Positions 1 through 6,281 of a stretch of 6,987 bases of DNA are shown one piece after another. The notes under the pieces were generated by a model. That model worked only from the letters and a program-made list of their open reading frames with translations, was not told the DNA's origin and made no database searches. The translations under genes and the position numbers were made by a program. Origin of the DNA: Bacillota bacterium (GTDB lineage Bacteria > Bacillota > Clostridia > Peptostreptococcales > Anaerovoracaceae); assembly GCA_017538845.1 (NCBI GenBank), contig JAFYIC010000114.1:1-6987 (forward strand), read 5' to 3'. Numbering within the stretch: position 1 is the stretch's first letter; each line of letters opens with the position of its first letter.

Positions 1-312
1 AGTTATATAAACGGCACCAACGTTTACTTCGTTTACTACTACAACGTTGTGGACTGCAAGCCGGAGGATGAGATAAACAAGTATCACAACCTGATCAACA
101 GGATCATCTGTGAAGAGGCCGTGCGGTTCGGCGGATCGATCTCACACCATCACGGACTGGGCAAAGCCAGAGCCCACATGGTTTGGGATGAATACGGCAG
201 CTCCTTCTACATGCTGGAGACTCTGAAGAGGGCTTTCGACCCGAAGGGCATCATGAACGCCGGAACACTGATTCCGATAAAGCACAACGAAAAAGATCCT
301 TGGAATTTTTAA
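1..312 (+). CDS. FAD-linked oxidase, C-terminal fragment (GlcD / D-lactate dehydrogenase-like)
   Basis: This is the 3' end of a gene entering from the left edge; 103 codons in frame 1 precede the TAA at 310-312. The fragment matches the C-terminal cap and FAD-binding end of the FAD-linked oxidase family (glycolate oxidase GlcD, D-lactate dehydrogenase, alkyl-DHAP synthase types). It carries the family's SISHHHGLGKAR signature, with the His triplet near the flavin and substrate site, and the closing motif RAFDPKGIMNAGTLIP (usually NPGK, here NAGT). Such enzymes oxidise a 2-hydroxyacid or related alcohol with FAD. The stop lies 3 bases before the EtfB start, so the electrons probably go to that Etf pair, as in the LctBCD lactate dehydrogenase of acetogens. 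The substrate cannot be told because the catalytic and N-terminal FAD domains are outside the window. A GTG at 49 is internal to the domain and is not the real start. Confidence 0.88.
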   Translation, partial: SYINGTNVYFVYYYNVVDCKPEDEINKYHNLINRIICEEAVRFGGSISHHHGLGKARAHMVWDEYGSSFYMLETLKRAFDPKGIMNAGTLIPIKHNEKDPWNF

Positions 313-315
313 AGA

Positions 316-1134
316 ATGATGCGTATACTCAACTGTTTTAAAAATACACATGACCCGGATATGATGTCGGAGGCCGACTGGCTCTCCGGCATTTCCAATG
401 GAGTTTTTGATTTCGCCGGTATCATAAGCCAGGTGGATCCCTGCAGCGAAAGCGGGCTGGAGCTGACCTTGCGCGCGGCTGAGCGTGAAAGGGAGGAAGT
501 TTCTCTTACTGCGCTCACTTTTGGCGGGGCTTTATCGGATAAGACTCTGCGGACTTTGTATGCCCTGGGATTTGACGAGTGCGTGAGGATAGACGGTCAG
601 CCGGATCCTTTCTTCCCGGAAAAGACGGCAAAAACCATCGCCGGTATCTGTGAAGAGGGACAGGGCTTTGACCTTATCGTTCTGGGTGCCCAGAGCCAGG
701 ACGGAAACAATAAAAAGACAGCGTATCTGCTGGCTGAATATCTGGGCATGCCTTTCGCGGGCAACGTGACGGAGTATTATCCGGCTGAAGGAAACAGGAT
801 AAAGGTGACCAGAGAAGTGCCTGAAGGCATCTGCGAAGAGACTCTTGATCTGCCGCTGGTAATTTCGGTGGGAGACGTCCCGGAGACTCTTCTCAGGGTA
901 CCGACACTGATGCAGAGAAAGGCGGCCGCCGGCCGGGAGATAACGGTGGTGTCTTTTGATAAGGAATCCGCTGCGGCGCCTTTTGACGTGCAAACCGCAG
1001 CCGAATGCCCGGCTATAGAAGTTGAAGGTTTTGAGTATGTAGATCAGAACCGGAACGGAGAACTGATCGCAGGCGACAGCCCGGAGGAGATCGCGCAGAT
1101 ATTGTACGAACGGTTCATAGGGAGGCAGATATGA
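316..1134 (+). CDS. etfB: Electron transfer flavoprotein beta subunit-like protein
   Basis: The 272-residue length suits EtfB (about 250-270). The fold pattern is visible: an N-terminal beta strand with the FKNTHDPD equivalent of the usual VKQVPD, then VDPCSESGLELTLRAAE matching the family's INPYDENALEEALRLKE, then FDLIVLGAQSQDGNNKKTA at about 118-136 and LAEYLGMPF. Together with EtfA it should form a soluble heterodimer that takes electrons from the neighbouring FAD-linked oxidase. The nucleotide loop, usually DGDTAQ or similar, reads DGNNKKT, so AMP or FAD binding by this subunit may be altered. The start is ATG 316, or the adjacent ATG 319, which gives the more usual MRIL beginning. No strong Shine-Dalgarno precedes it; with only 3 bases after the oxidase stop, translational coupling is likely. 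The stop overlaps the EtfA start by 4 bases. Confidence 0.85.
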   Translation: MMRILNCFKNTHDPDMMSEADWLSGISNGVFDFAGIISQVDPCSESGLELTLRAAEREREEVSLTALTFGGALSDKTLRTLYALGFDECVRIDGQPDPFFPEKTAKTIAGICEEGQGFDLIVLGAQSQDGNNKKTAYLLAEYLGMPFAGNVTEYYPAEGNRIKVTREVPEGICEETLDLPLVISVGDVPETLLRVPTLMQRKAAAGREITVVSFDKESAAAPFDVQTAAECPAIEVEGFEYVDQNRNGELIAGDSPEEIAQILYERFIGRQI

Positions 1135-2078
1135 CAGATCACAGGACAGAAAAAAGTGCATATCATGTCGTGATCTGCGCAGCGCCGACATTGTTCAGAC
1201 GGTCCTGCCGCATTATGGCCGGATTTATAAAGGAAAACGGACTCGATCCGGCGAAGGGAACGACCCTGCTGATCGGGAAAGAGCTTCCGGAGAATGCGGA
1301 AGAACTGCTGCCCACGAAGAGTGGCGCTTTTCTGAAGGCAGACTGCGGTAGGGCGGAAGAAGTGCTGAAATCCGTAGCGCCATTGTGCCGTGAACAGCTG
1401 ATACTTTTCGCACCGGACTCTTTCTGCGAGGAACTTGCGGTACGGCTGTCGGTACGCCTGGGCGGAACGTCCATGACGGACGCTCTTGGCATATTCGCTG
1501 AAGACGGGGCGGTACGCATTGAAAGAAGAATATACGGAGGCCACCTGACGGGGACGTTTCTCCTGAAGAAAGGGCCGTTTCTCATAAGCCTGAGCAGGAG
1601 CCTTGACGAGGCAGACCCTGTATCGGGAGAGATCGAAGAGACTGTCACAGCAGAACAAGTGAAAGAAAGTGACAGGAAGATCACACCGGTACCGGCAGGA
1701 TCGGATCTTGAAGAGGCTAAGACGGTAGTCATTGGAGGCCGCGGCTTGCGGAGCCGAGACGGAGCCGAGCGATTGGCAGAGATGGCATCAAAGATGGGCG
1801 CAGCAGTCGGAGGATCCAGACCGGTGATCATGAATGCGTGGATGAAGCGGGAAAAACTCGTTGGCGTCAGCGGCGCCATGATACATCCCGAATTGTGTAT
1901 AGTATGCGGAGCAAGCGGCTCACCGGCATTTTACGAAGGGATCAGGAGAAGCAAAACGATCCTGGCGGTAAATACGGACGAGCGCGCGCCTATAATGAAG
2001 AAAGCAGACGCCTGCGTCTGCGCCGACTGGCAGGAAGTGATGAAAGCACTGACTGGTCTTATAGCAAAGGAGCGGTGA
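1131..2078 (+). CDS. etfA: Electron transfer flavoprotein alpha subunit-like protein
   Basis: The 315-residue length matches EtfA. Domain I (about 10-155) contains the family patterns LAVRLSVRLGGTSMTDA and IERRIYGGHLTGTF. The C-terminal FAD domain (about 195-310) has IGGRGLRS (201-208), VGGSRP (226-231, with the FAD-contacting Ser229 and Arg230), AVNTDERAPI with Asn281, and Asp299 in CADWQEV. Two canonical FAD contacts are changed: the GQTG motif reads GVSG (245-248), and the SGAIQH motif reads SGSPAF (262-267), so the His near the isoalloxazine ring is replaced by Phe. FAD binding is therefore likely but its redox tuning may differ. The ATG overlaps the EtfB stop (ATGA), with AGGGAGG at 1119-1125 six bases upstream fixing the start. 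It is co-transcribed with the oxidase and EtfB, and a lipoprotein follows. Confidence 0.88.
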   Translation: MTDHRTEKSAYHVVICAAPTLFRRSCRIMAGFIKENGLDPAKGTTLLIGKELPENAEELLPTKSGAFLKADCGRAEEVLKSVAPLCREQLILFAPDSFCEELAVRLSVRLGGTSMTDALGIFAEDGAVRIERRIYGGHLTGTFLLKKGPFLISLSRSLDEADPVSGEIEETVTAEQVKESDRKITPVPAGSDLEEAKTVVIGGRGLRSRDGAERLAEMASKMGAAVGGSRPVIMNAWMKREKLVGVSGAMIHPELCIVCGASGSPAFYEGIRRSKTILAVNTDERAPIMKKADACVCADWQEVMKALTGLIAKER

Positions 2079-2082
2079 AGAC

Positions 2083-2835
2083 ATGAAAAAGAAGATTTGT
2101 TTGTGTTTGATGGTTTTGGCATTGGCGGCTCTGAGCCTTGCAGGGTGTTCGACCCTTGACTATTCATACGAGAACGCCGACAAGTATACGGCCGGCGACA
2201 AAGTGATCGCGGACAAAATCGACAAGATCGATTTGGACTACGTGGCCGGGAACGTTGATATAACCGCGGCAGTGGGGAATGCGATTTCGGTAAAAGAGAC
2301 TGCCAACAGGGAGCTTGAAGAAAAGGAAATGGTCCACACTTGGGTGGACGGAACGACGTTGCGCATAAAGTACTGCGCTTCGGATTGCGGAATGTCCGTC
2401 GAGGATCTGGAAAAGAATCTGACGCTGGCTGTTCCGAAGAACATCGGGCTTGATGAGATGAAACTGGATCTGGCCGCAGGAGACCTGAAAGCAGATCTGG
2501 GGAAAATAGGCAAGTTCAAACTTGACGCAGCTGCAGGGGATCTGGATGTCACTGCTGCAGGAGTTAAAGTGTTCGACGTGGATGCGGCGGCAGGCAACTG
2601 CACCTTTGACTTTGCCAAAGCACCCGGGAAGACATCCATTGACGCGGCCGCGGGAGACATCAAGATAAAACTGCCTAAGGACTGCGATCTTACCCTGAAG
2701 ATCGATATGGCAGCCGGCGACTTAAACTTCGATCTGCCCTTTAAGAAGAAGGACAAGGCATATGTTTGCGGAAACGGCTCCAGCGTGATGAGTATAGACT
2801 GCGCAGCAGGAGATATAAATATCACCGGCAGATAG
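2083..2835 (+). CDS. DUF4097-like beta-solenoid lipoprotein with AAGD repeats
   Basis: This is a 250-residue secreted lipoprotein. The N-terminus has a Lys-rich start, a hydrophobic stretch and a lipobox LAGC with Cys22 as the predicted lipidated residue, so it should be anchored on the outer face of the cytoplasmic membrane. From about residue 53 it carries seven short motifs of the type (A)AG(D/N) followed by an alternating hydrophobic strand, at about 55, 131, 150, 169, 189, 210 and 241. The later spacings are 19, 19, 20, 21 and 31 residues. This matches the right-handed beta-helix layout of the DUF4097 (putative adhesin) family, whose role is not firmly known. The start lies 4 bases after the EtfA stop with AGGAG at 2068-2072 inside the etfA end, so it is part of that operon. 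No functional tie to electron transfer is evident; envelope sensing or surface scaffolding are guesses. Confidence 0.8.
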   Translation: MKKKICLCLMVLALAALSLAGCSTLDYSYENADKYTAGDKVIADKIDKIDLDYVAGNVDITAAVGNAISVKETANRELEEKEMVHTWVDGTTLRIKYCASDCGMSVEDLEKNLTLAVPKNIGLDEMKLDLAAGDLKADLGKIGKFKLDAAAGDLDVTAAGVKVFDVDAAAGNCTFDFAKAPGKTSIDAAAGDIKIKLPKDCDLTLKIDMAAGDLNFDLPFKKKDKAYVCGNGSSVMSIDCAAGDINITGR

Positions 2836-2873
2836 TGCCACGATCCGGCGGCGCACGAAAGGTTATTTCGGCA

Positions 2874-2932
2874 AACCCACAACTTTTAATCCCTATTTCA
2901 TATATAAAAATTGCGCTTAAATTTTCAACGAT
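2874..2932. repeat. 59-bp direct repeat, copy 1
   Basis: The sequence beginning AACCCACAACTTTTAATC recurs 133 bases downstream with 57 of 59 bases identical; the differences are C/T at 2893 and G/A at 2930. The interior is AT-rich (CATATATAAAAATTGCGC). It starts 38 bases after the lipoprotein stop and ends just before the terminator stem. Read on the minus strand it contains TTGAAA followed after 16 bases by TATATA, a weak promoter-like pair, but no minus-strand gene lies downstream. It may be one of a dispersed intergenic repeat family. Confidence 0.92.
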
Positions 2933-2934
2933 TG

Positions 2935-2969
2935 AGAGCTCTGATAATTGCGAATCAGGGCTCTTTTTT
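2935..2969 (+). terminator. Rho-independent terminator of the etf-lipoprotein operon
   Basis: The arms AGAGCTCTGAT (2935-2945) and ATCAGGGCTCT (2954-2964) form an 11-bp stem with one G-T wobble and an 8-base loop. A run of six T follows at 2964-2969. It lies 99 bases after the lipoprotein stop codon and is placed between the two repeat copies. Confidence 0.9.
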
Positions 2970-3006
2970 ACTATTTTCGACAAAAGGGGCAAACCAAGGG
3001 CTTGAG

Positions 3007-3065
3007 AACCCACAACTTTTAATCCTTATTTCATATATAAAAATTGCGCTTAAATTTTCAACAAT
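3007..3065. repeat. 59-bp direct repeat, copy 2
   Basis: This is the second copy of the repeat at 2874-2932 (57/59 identity). It lies downstream of the terminator, separated from the first copy by 74 bases. The homology breaks sharply at both ends: flanks are GCA versus GAG on the left and TGAG versus CGTG on the right. That means the unit itself was copied, not the terminator. No second terminator follows this copy. Confidence 0.92.
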
Positions 3066-3203
3066 CGTGCAGAGGATGCAATAAAGAATACAACGATTCC
3101 GGAAAAAGGAAACGTTTATCCGCGAAGACAGAAGGGCGCGACATACTGTAAAGCAAATGAAAGAAATTATATAGAAAATACTTTAATAATATCGAATAAT
3201 ATA

Positions 3204-3232
3204 TTGAATTTGAGAAGAAAATGATATACAAT
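3204..3232 (+). promoter_or_regulatory. Predicted sigma-A-type promoter of the RelB-like gene
   Basis: TTGAAT at 3204-3209 and TACAAT at 3227-3232 are separated by exactly 17 bases, matching the -35 (4/6) and -10 (5/6) consensus. Transcription would start near 3239, leaving a short leader with AGGAG at 3244-3248 before the GTG start at 3257. The surrounding AT-rich tract contains ATAAT direct repeats that could be operator sequence for autoregulation, but this is not established. Confidence 0.6.
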
Positions 3233-3256
3233 TGCTTTACGAAAGGAGTGATTCTT

Positions 3257-3454
3257 GTGGCACAGTCAATGGTCAATTTCAGAATGGACGAAAAACTAAA
3301 AAAGGAAATGGAAGCCACCTGTAAGAGCATGGGATTATCCATGACCTCTGCTTTTACGTTGTTCGCGAAAAAAGTCACTCAGGAACAGAAGATCCCCTTT
3401 GAGATAATGGCGGATTCATATTATCGCGACCGGAATGAGGGTGAAGATAAATGA
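3257..3454 (+). CDS. RelB/DinJ-family antitoxin, apparently without its toxin
   Basis: This 65-residue protein begins with the RelB/DinJ ribbon-helix-helix pattern: a short strand MVNFRMD, then a helix KLKKEMEATCKSMGLSMTSAFTLFAKKV (split around the Gly-Leu-Ser turn), then the family tail KIPFEI. RelB/DinJ proteins bind DNA as dimers and neutralise RelE/YafQ-type mRNA interferases through the C-terminal segment. I chose GTG 3257 because AAAGGAG ends 8 bases upstream; an upstream in-frame ATG at 3221 would overlap the predicted -10 box and lacks a ribosome binding site. An ATG overlaps the stop (ATGA at 3451) but opens only a 23-codon, very basic frame, and no RelE-like protein follows before the permease gene. 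It may be an orphan, a regulator, or a remnant of a broken pair. Confidence 0.85.
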   Translation: MAQSMVNFRMDEKLKKEMEATCKSMGLSMTSAFTLFAKKVTQEQKIPFEIMADSYYRDRNEGEDK

Positions 3455-3525
3455 GACCCGCGGTAAAGCATGCCCGGAAAGCACGCTTGAAAGGAAAAAG
3501 CAAGGAAAGGGCCCGGAGGTGAGTA

Positions 3526-3547
3526 CGGTCTGCGCAGAAGCGGACCG
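3526..3547 (+). other. GC-rich hairpin upstream of the permease gene
   Basis: CGGTCTGC (3526-3533) pairs with GCGGACCG (3540-3547) over 8 bp with one G-T wobble and a 6-base loop. No T run follows, so it is not a standard terminator. It sits between the RelB-like gene and codB and could be an RNA stabilising or attenuating element. I found no clear promoter between 3455 and 3590, so codB may be read through from the relB promoter. Confidence 0.4.
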
Positions 3548-3603
3548 GCGCTGTGATAAAGCAACCAATATGCACTTATTTATATAAATGAAAGGAGTTA
3601 CTA

Positions 3604-4887
3604 ATGAAACTGGAGAAAGAAAGACTGACGATAGTGAGCCCGGAGGAGCAGCGGACCAAGTGGTTCGACATAGCTTTCATCTGGTTCTGCGCTAACGTCG
3701 CCGTACCGAGGTTAATGATCGGAGGCTCGCTCATGGAGATGGGCTTCTGGAAGATGCTGCTCATGATCACCGTGGGCAACCTGATCATCTTCCTGCCGCT
3801 GCTGGCGCTGGGAGACATAGGCTACAGAGTCAAGATACCGACAATGGCAGCCACCAGGTTCACCTTCGGAGTGAAAGGCTCGTATCTGCCGTCCATTGCA
3901 AACGGCATACAGCTCCTGGGCTGGGCAGCTAACGTTACGGTAATATGCGGTTCATCCATCGACGCGATCGTAGCCGCAATGACGGGATTCGAGTGCCTGC
4001 CGCTGTGGATCATAGTTACCGCGGTGGCTCAGCTGATAATCACCGCCTTCGGATTCAGATCCATCACATGGCTGCAGAGGATATCCGTTCCTCTTCTGAT
4101 ACTGCTGAGTATCGTTACGGTAGTTATCGTATTCAAGAACTTCGGAGCATCCCAGATAACATCATACAGTCCGGCAGCGCCGCTGGGAGTCATGATAGGC
4201 GTGGACATCATAGCAGCCAACGCTTTCGCATGGGGCCCGATGGTATGCGATTACACCAGATACGCAAAATCAGGAAAGGGCGCAGGATTCGGAACACTTA
4301 TCGGATCGCTTCTCGGAGCTGCATGCTTCATGTTCGTTGGAGCTATCTCATACGTTGCAACAGGCAGCCCGAACCCGGTAGACTTCCTGCTCTCACAGGG
4401 ACTGGGAATACCGGCGCTCCTGATAATCGTACTTTCCAGTCTGACCACCAACGTAGTAAACCTCTACTCATCCGGAATCTCCTTCGTGAATGTATTCTCG
4501 AAGACTGAACCGTGGAAGATCATCGTTCCACTTGGCATTATAGTCGGACTCATCGCTATAATCCCGAACCTGATCGGACACTTCATCACATTCCTCACAA
4601 TAGTAGGAGCCATCTTCGTACCGCTCATCGCGATAATGCTGGTAGACTTCTACATCGTGAAGAAAAAGAAGGTACAGGCAGAGGATCTGCTGGTGGAAGA
4701 CAGCTCATCCAAGTACTGGTTCAAGGGCGGATTCAACTGGCCGGCTCTCATCGTATGGTTCATCGGAATCGCTATCTACAACGTATTCTCATATGCATGG
4801 ACCGCGATAGGCGCATGCGTGCCGACGTTCATCATCATATGCATACTCTACCTGATAGTTGGAAACGCAGGTAAAAAGGAAGCATAG
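3604..4887 (+). CDS. codB: Cytosine permease, NCS1 family (CodB-like)
   Basis: The 427-residue protein has about 12 hydrophobic segments (roughly 21-43, 51-69, 98-126, 132-150, 156-177, 195-217, 227-250, 270-290, 305-322, 324-345, 378-396, 400-420), as expected for an NCS1 nucleobase transporter in the cytoplasmic membrane. It shares with E. coli CodB the stretch TRFTFGVKGSYLPS (84-97), the GW pair at 106-107, the CDYTRYAK loop (215-222; ADFVRFGR in CodB), and the TTN plus LYSSG region (281-291) that includes a substrate-site Asn in CodB. It should import cytosine or a related base by ion symport. AAAGGAG at 3591-3597 lies 6 bases before the ATG. The deaminase begins 33 bases after the stop, the classic codBA order. 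Hydantoin, creatinine or thiolated bases remain possible substrates because NCS1 specificity cannot be read with certainty. Confidence 0.9.
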   Translation: MKLEKERLTIVSPEEQRTKWFDIAFIWFCANVAVPRLMIGGSLMEMGFWKMLLMITVGNLIIFLPLLALGDIGYRVKIPTMAATRFTFGVKGSYLPSIANGIQLLGWAANVTVICGSSIDAIVAAMTGFECLPLWIIVTAVAQLIITAFGFRSITWLQRISVPLLILLSIVTVVIVFKNFGASQITSYSPAAPLGVMIGVDIIAANAFAWGPMVCDYTRYAKSGKGAGFGTLIGSLLGAACFMFVGAISYVATGSPNPVDFLLSQGLGIPALLIIVLSSLTTNVVNLYSSGISFVNVFSKTEPWKIIVPLGIIVGLIAIIPNLIGHFITFLTIVGAIFVPLIAIMLVDFYIVKKKKVQAEDLLVEDSSSKYWFKGGFNWPALIVWFIGIAIYNVFSYAWTAIGACVPTFIIICILYLIVGNAGKKEA

Positions 4888-4920
4888 TAAAGTTTTCAAA
4901 AGCAGAAAAAGGTGAGCTTA

Positions 4921-6219
4921 ATGAAAAAACTCCTTATAAAAAACTGCAGACTGAGGAGCGGGGATCTGAAGGACATCCTGATCAGTGACGGGAAGTTCGA
5001 AAAGATCGCCGATACGATCGACGCGGCCGGCAGCGCCGCCGAAGACGTGGAAGTCATCGACGCGGGAGGCAACCTTGTTACTCCGCCTTTCTGCGACGCC
5101 CATCTCCACCTGGACGCCACCCTAAGTGTGGGCAAGCCCAGATATAACATGAGCGGCACGCTTATGGAAGGAATCCAGATATGGGACGAGCGCAAAGTAG
5201 GGCTTTCCAAAGAGATAATCAAGAAGAACGCCACCGACGTTATCGAGTGGGAAGTGGCCAACGGATCCACTTTCCTCCGTACCCACGTGGACTCCACCGA
5301 TACCACGGGAGTGGTGGTGGACGCCCTGCTGGAAGTGCGTGATGAAGTCAAAGACATCGCGGATCTACAGATCGTGGCGTTTCCTCAGGACTGTATATAT
5401 ACGTCGGATGACGGCGAGAAGATGCTTGAAGAGGCTCTGGAAAAAGGGTGTGACGTGGTCGGGGGACTTCCGTATTTCGAATACAGCCCCATAGACGGCT
5501 ACAATGACCTGAAGTTCGTTTTCGACATGGCGGAAAAATACGACCGCCTGGTAGACGTGCACTGTGACGAGTGTTCGGACGATCAGTCCAGATACGTGGA
5601 GTACATGGCCAGGGAGACCATAGTAAGAGGTCTTGAAGGAAGAGTTGCAGCAAGCCATACCACGGCAATGCACAACTACGATAACGAATACGCGGCCAAG
5701 GTCATCAGCAACATCAAACGGGCAGACATGACCATCATCACCAATCCTTTCGCCAATGCCAATCTGCAGAACAGGCGTGACGGATATCCTAGAAGAAGAG
5801 GCCACACGAGAGTCGATGAACTTCTCGAAGCGGGCGTCAACATATGCATAGGAAGCGACGATATAATGGACCCGTGGTATCCCATGGGAAAAGGCTCGCC
5901 GCTGGCAGGAGCCAATCTTCTCCTGAACTATGCGCAGATCTCGGGATACGCCCAGATACCGCTGCTGATCGACATGATAACCGAAAATCCGGCGAAGACC
6001 ATGCACATTGACGGCTATGGCATAGCCGAGGGCAATCCGGCCAACATGGTCATCCTGGATGTGGACAGTGAATTCGACGCCGTAAGGCTCACCGCCGAGG
6101 CTCTCTACGTTATAAGAAAGGGCAGGGTCATCTCCAGGACCGTGCCTGCGAAGAGAGAGCTTATGCGCGGAGACGAGAAACACGATATAGATTTCAAAGT
6201 GACGCCTGAGAATAAATGA
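4921..6219 (+). CDS. codA: Cytosine deaminase, amidohydrolase family (CodA-like)
   Basis: The product is 432 residues (E. coli CodA 427) and converts cytosine to uracil and ammonia in the cytosol. The amidohydrolase barrel metal and catalytic residues are all present and, with this start, fall at the same numbers as in E. coli: His61 and His63 (HLHLD), Gln156 (FPQ), His214 and Glu217 (VHCDE), His246 (ASHTTAMH), Asp313 and Asp314 (GSDD), Trp319 (DPWYP). Position 312 is Ser where E. coli has His. The ATG at 4921 is preferred over the in-frame GTG at 4912 because the latter is part of the Shine-Dalgarno AAAGGTGAG. It follows codB by 33 bases and precedes the TudS-like gene by 62. CodA homologues can also deaminate isoguanine, 5-substituted cytosines or creatinine, so the substrate range is open, though the cytosine-site residues argue for cytosine. 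Confidence 0.93.
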   Translation: MKKLLIKNCRLRSGDLKDILISDGKFEKIADTIDAAGSAAEDVEVIDAGGNLVTPPFCDAHLHLDATLSVGKPRYNMSGTLMEGIQIWDERKVGLSKEIIKKNATDVIEWEVANGSTFLRTHVDSTDTTGVVVDALLEVRDEVKDIADLQIVAFPQDCIYTSDDGEKMLEEALEKGCDVVGGLPYFEYSPIDGYNDLKFVFDMAEKYDRLVDVHCDECSDDQSRYVEYMARETIVRGLEGRVAASHTTAMHNYDNEYAAKVISNIKRADMTIITNPFANANLQNRRDGYPRRRGHTRVDELLEAGVNICIGSDDIMDPWYPMGKGSPLAGANLLLNYAQISGYAQIPLLIDMITENPAKTMHIDGYGIAEGNPANMVILDVDSEFDAVRLTAEALYVIRKGRVISRTVPAKRELMRGDEKHDIDFKVTPENK

Positions 6220-6225
6220 CGGCCG

Positions 6226-6261
6226 CCGCCGGCAGAACGCTCGGCAGCGGAAAGCCGGCGG
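6226..6261 (+). other. Intercistronic hairpin before the TudS-like gene
   Basis: CCGCCGGC (6226-6233) pairs perfectly with GCCGGCGG (6254-6261). Inside is a symmetric internal loop AGAA/GAAA (6234-6237 and 6250-6253), then a 4-bp stem CGCT/AGCG with a CGGC loop (6238-6249). No T run follows. The purine-rich internal loop could form tandem G-A pairs. The structure ends 9 bases before the ribosome binding site of the next gene and could set mRNA stability or translation of that gene. Confidence 0.55.
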
Positions 6262-6281
6262 AAGCAGAAAAGGAGAGAAAA

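Larger units (their letters stand above)
2836..3256. other. Non-coding stretch with repeats, terminator and relB promoter
   Basis: This 421-base gap has no ORF that looks like a gene on either strand. It holds, in order, the first copy of a 59-bp direct repeat, the terminator of the etf-lipoprotein operon, the second repeat copy, a 138-base spacer (3066-3203) that becomes very AT-rich from about 3165, and the promoter and ribosome binding site of the RelB-like gene. In the spacer, AATCGT at 3063-3068 and ACGATT at 3093-3098 are inverted with 24 bases between them, which is weak and may be chance. Confidence 0.6.

Noticed and set aside
2874..3065. The two repeats as a minimal CRISPR array
   Set aside because: There are only two copies, the 59-bp unit is too long, the intervening 74 bases contain a terminator, and no cas genes are present.
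3058..3378. A 106-residue minus-strand open frame across the antitoxin gene
   Set aside because: It is the reverse shadow of the relB-like gene and AT-rich spacer, with no ribosome binding site or family resemblance.
3441..3587. A 48-residue GTG-started frame overlapping the antitoxin end as a possible toxin
   Set aside because: It has no recognisable toxin motif, a weak ribosome binding site and low-complexity charged composition.
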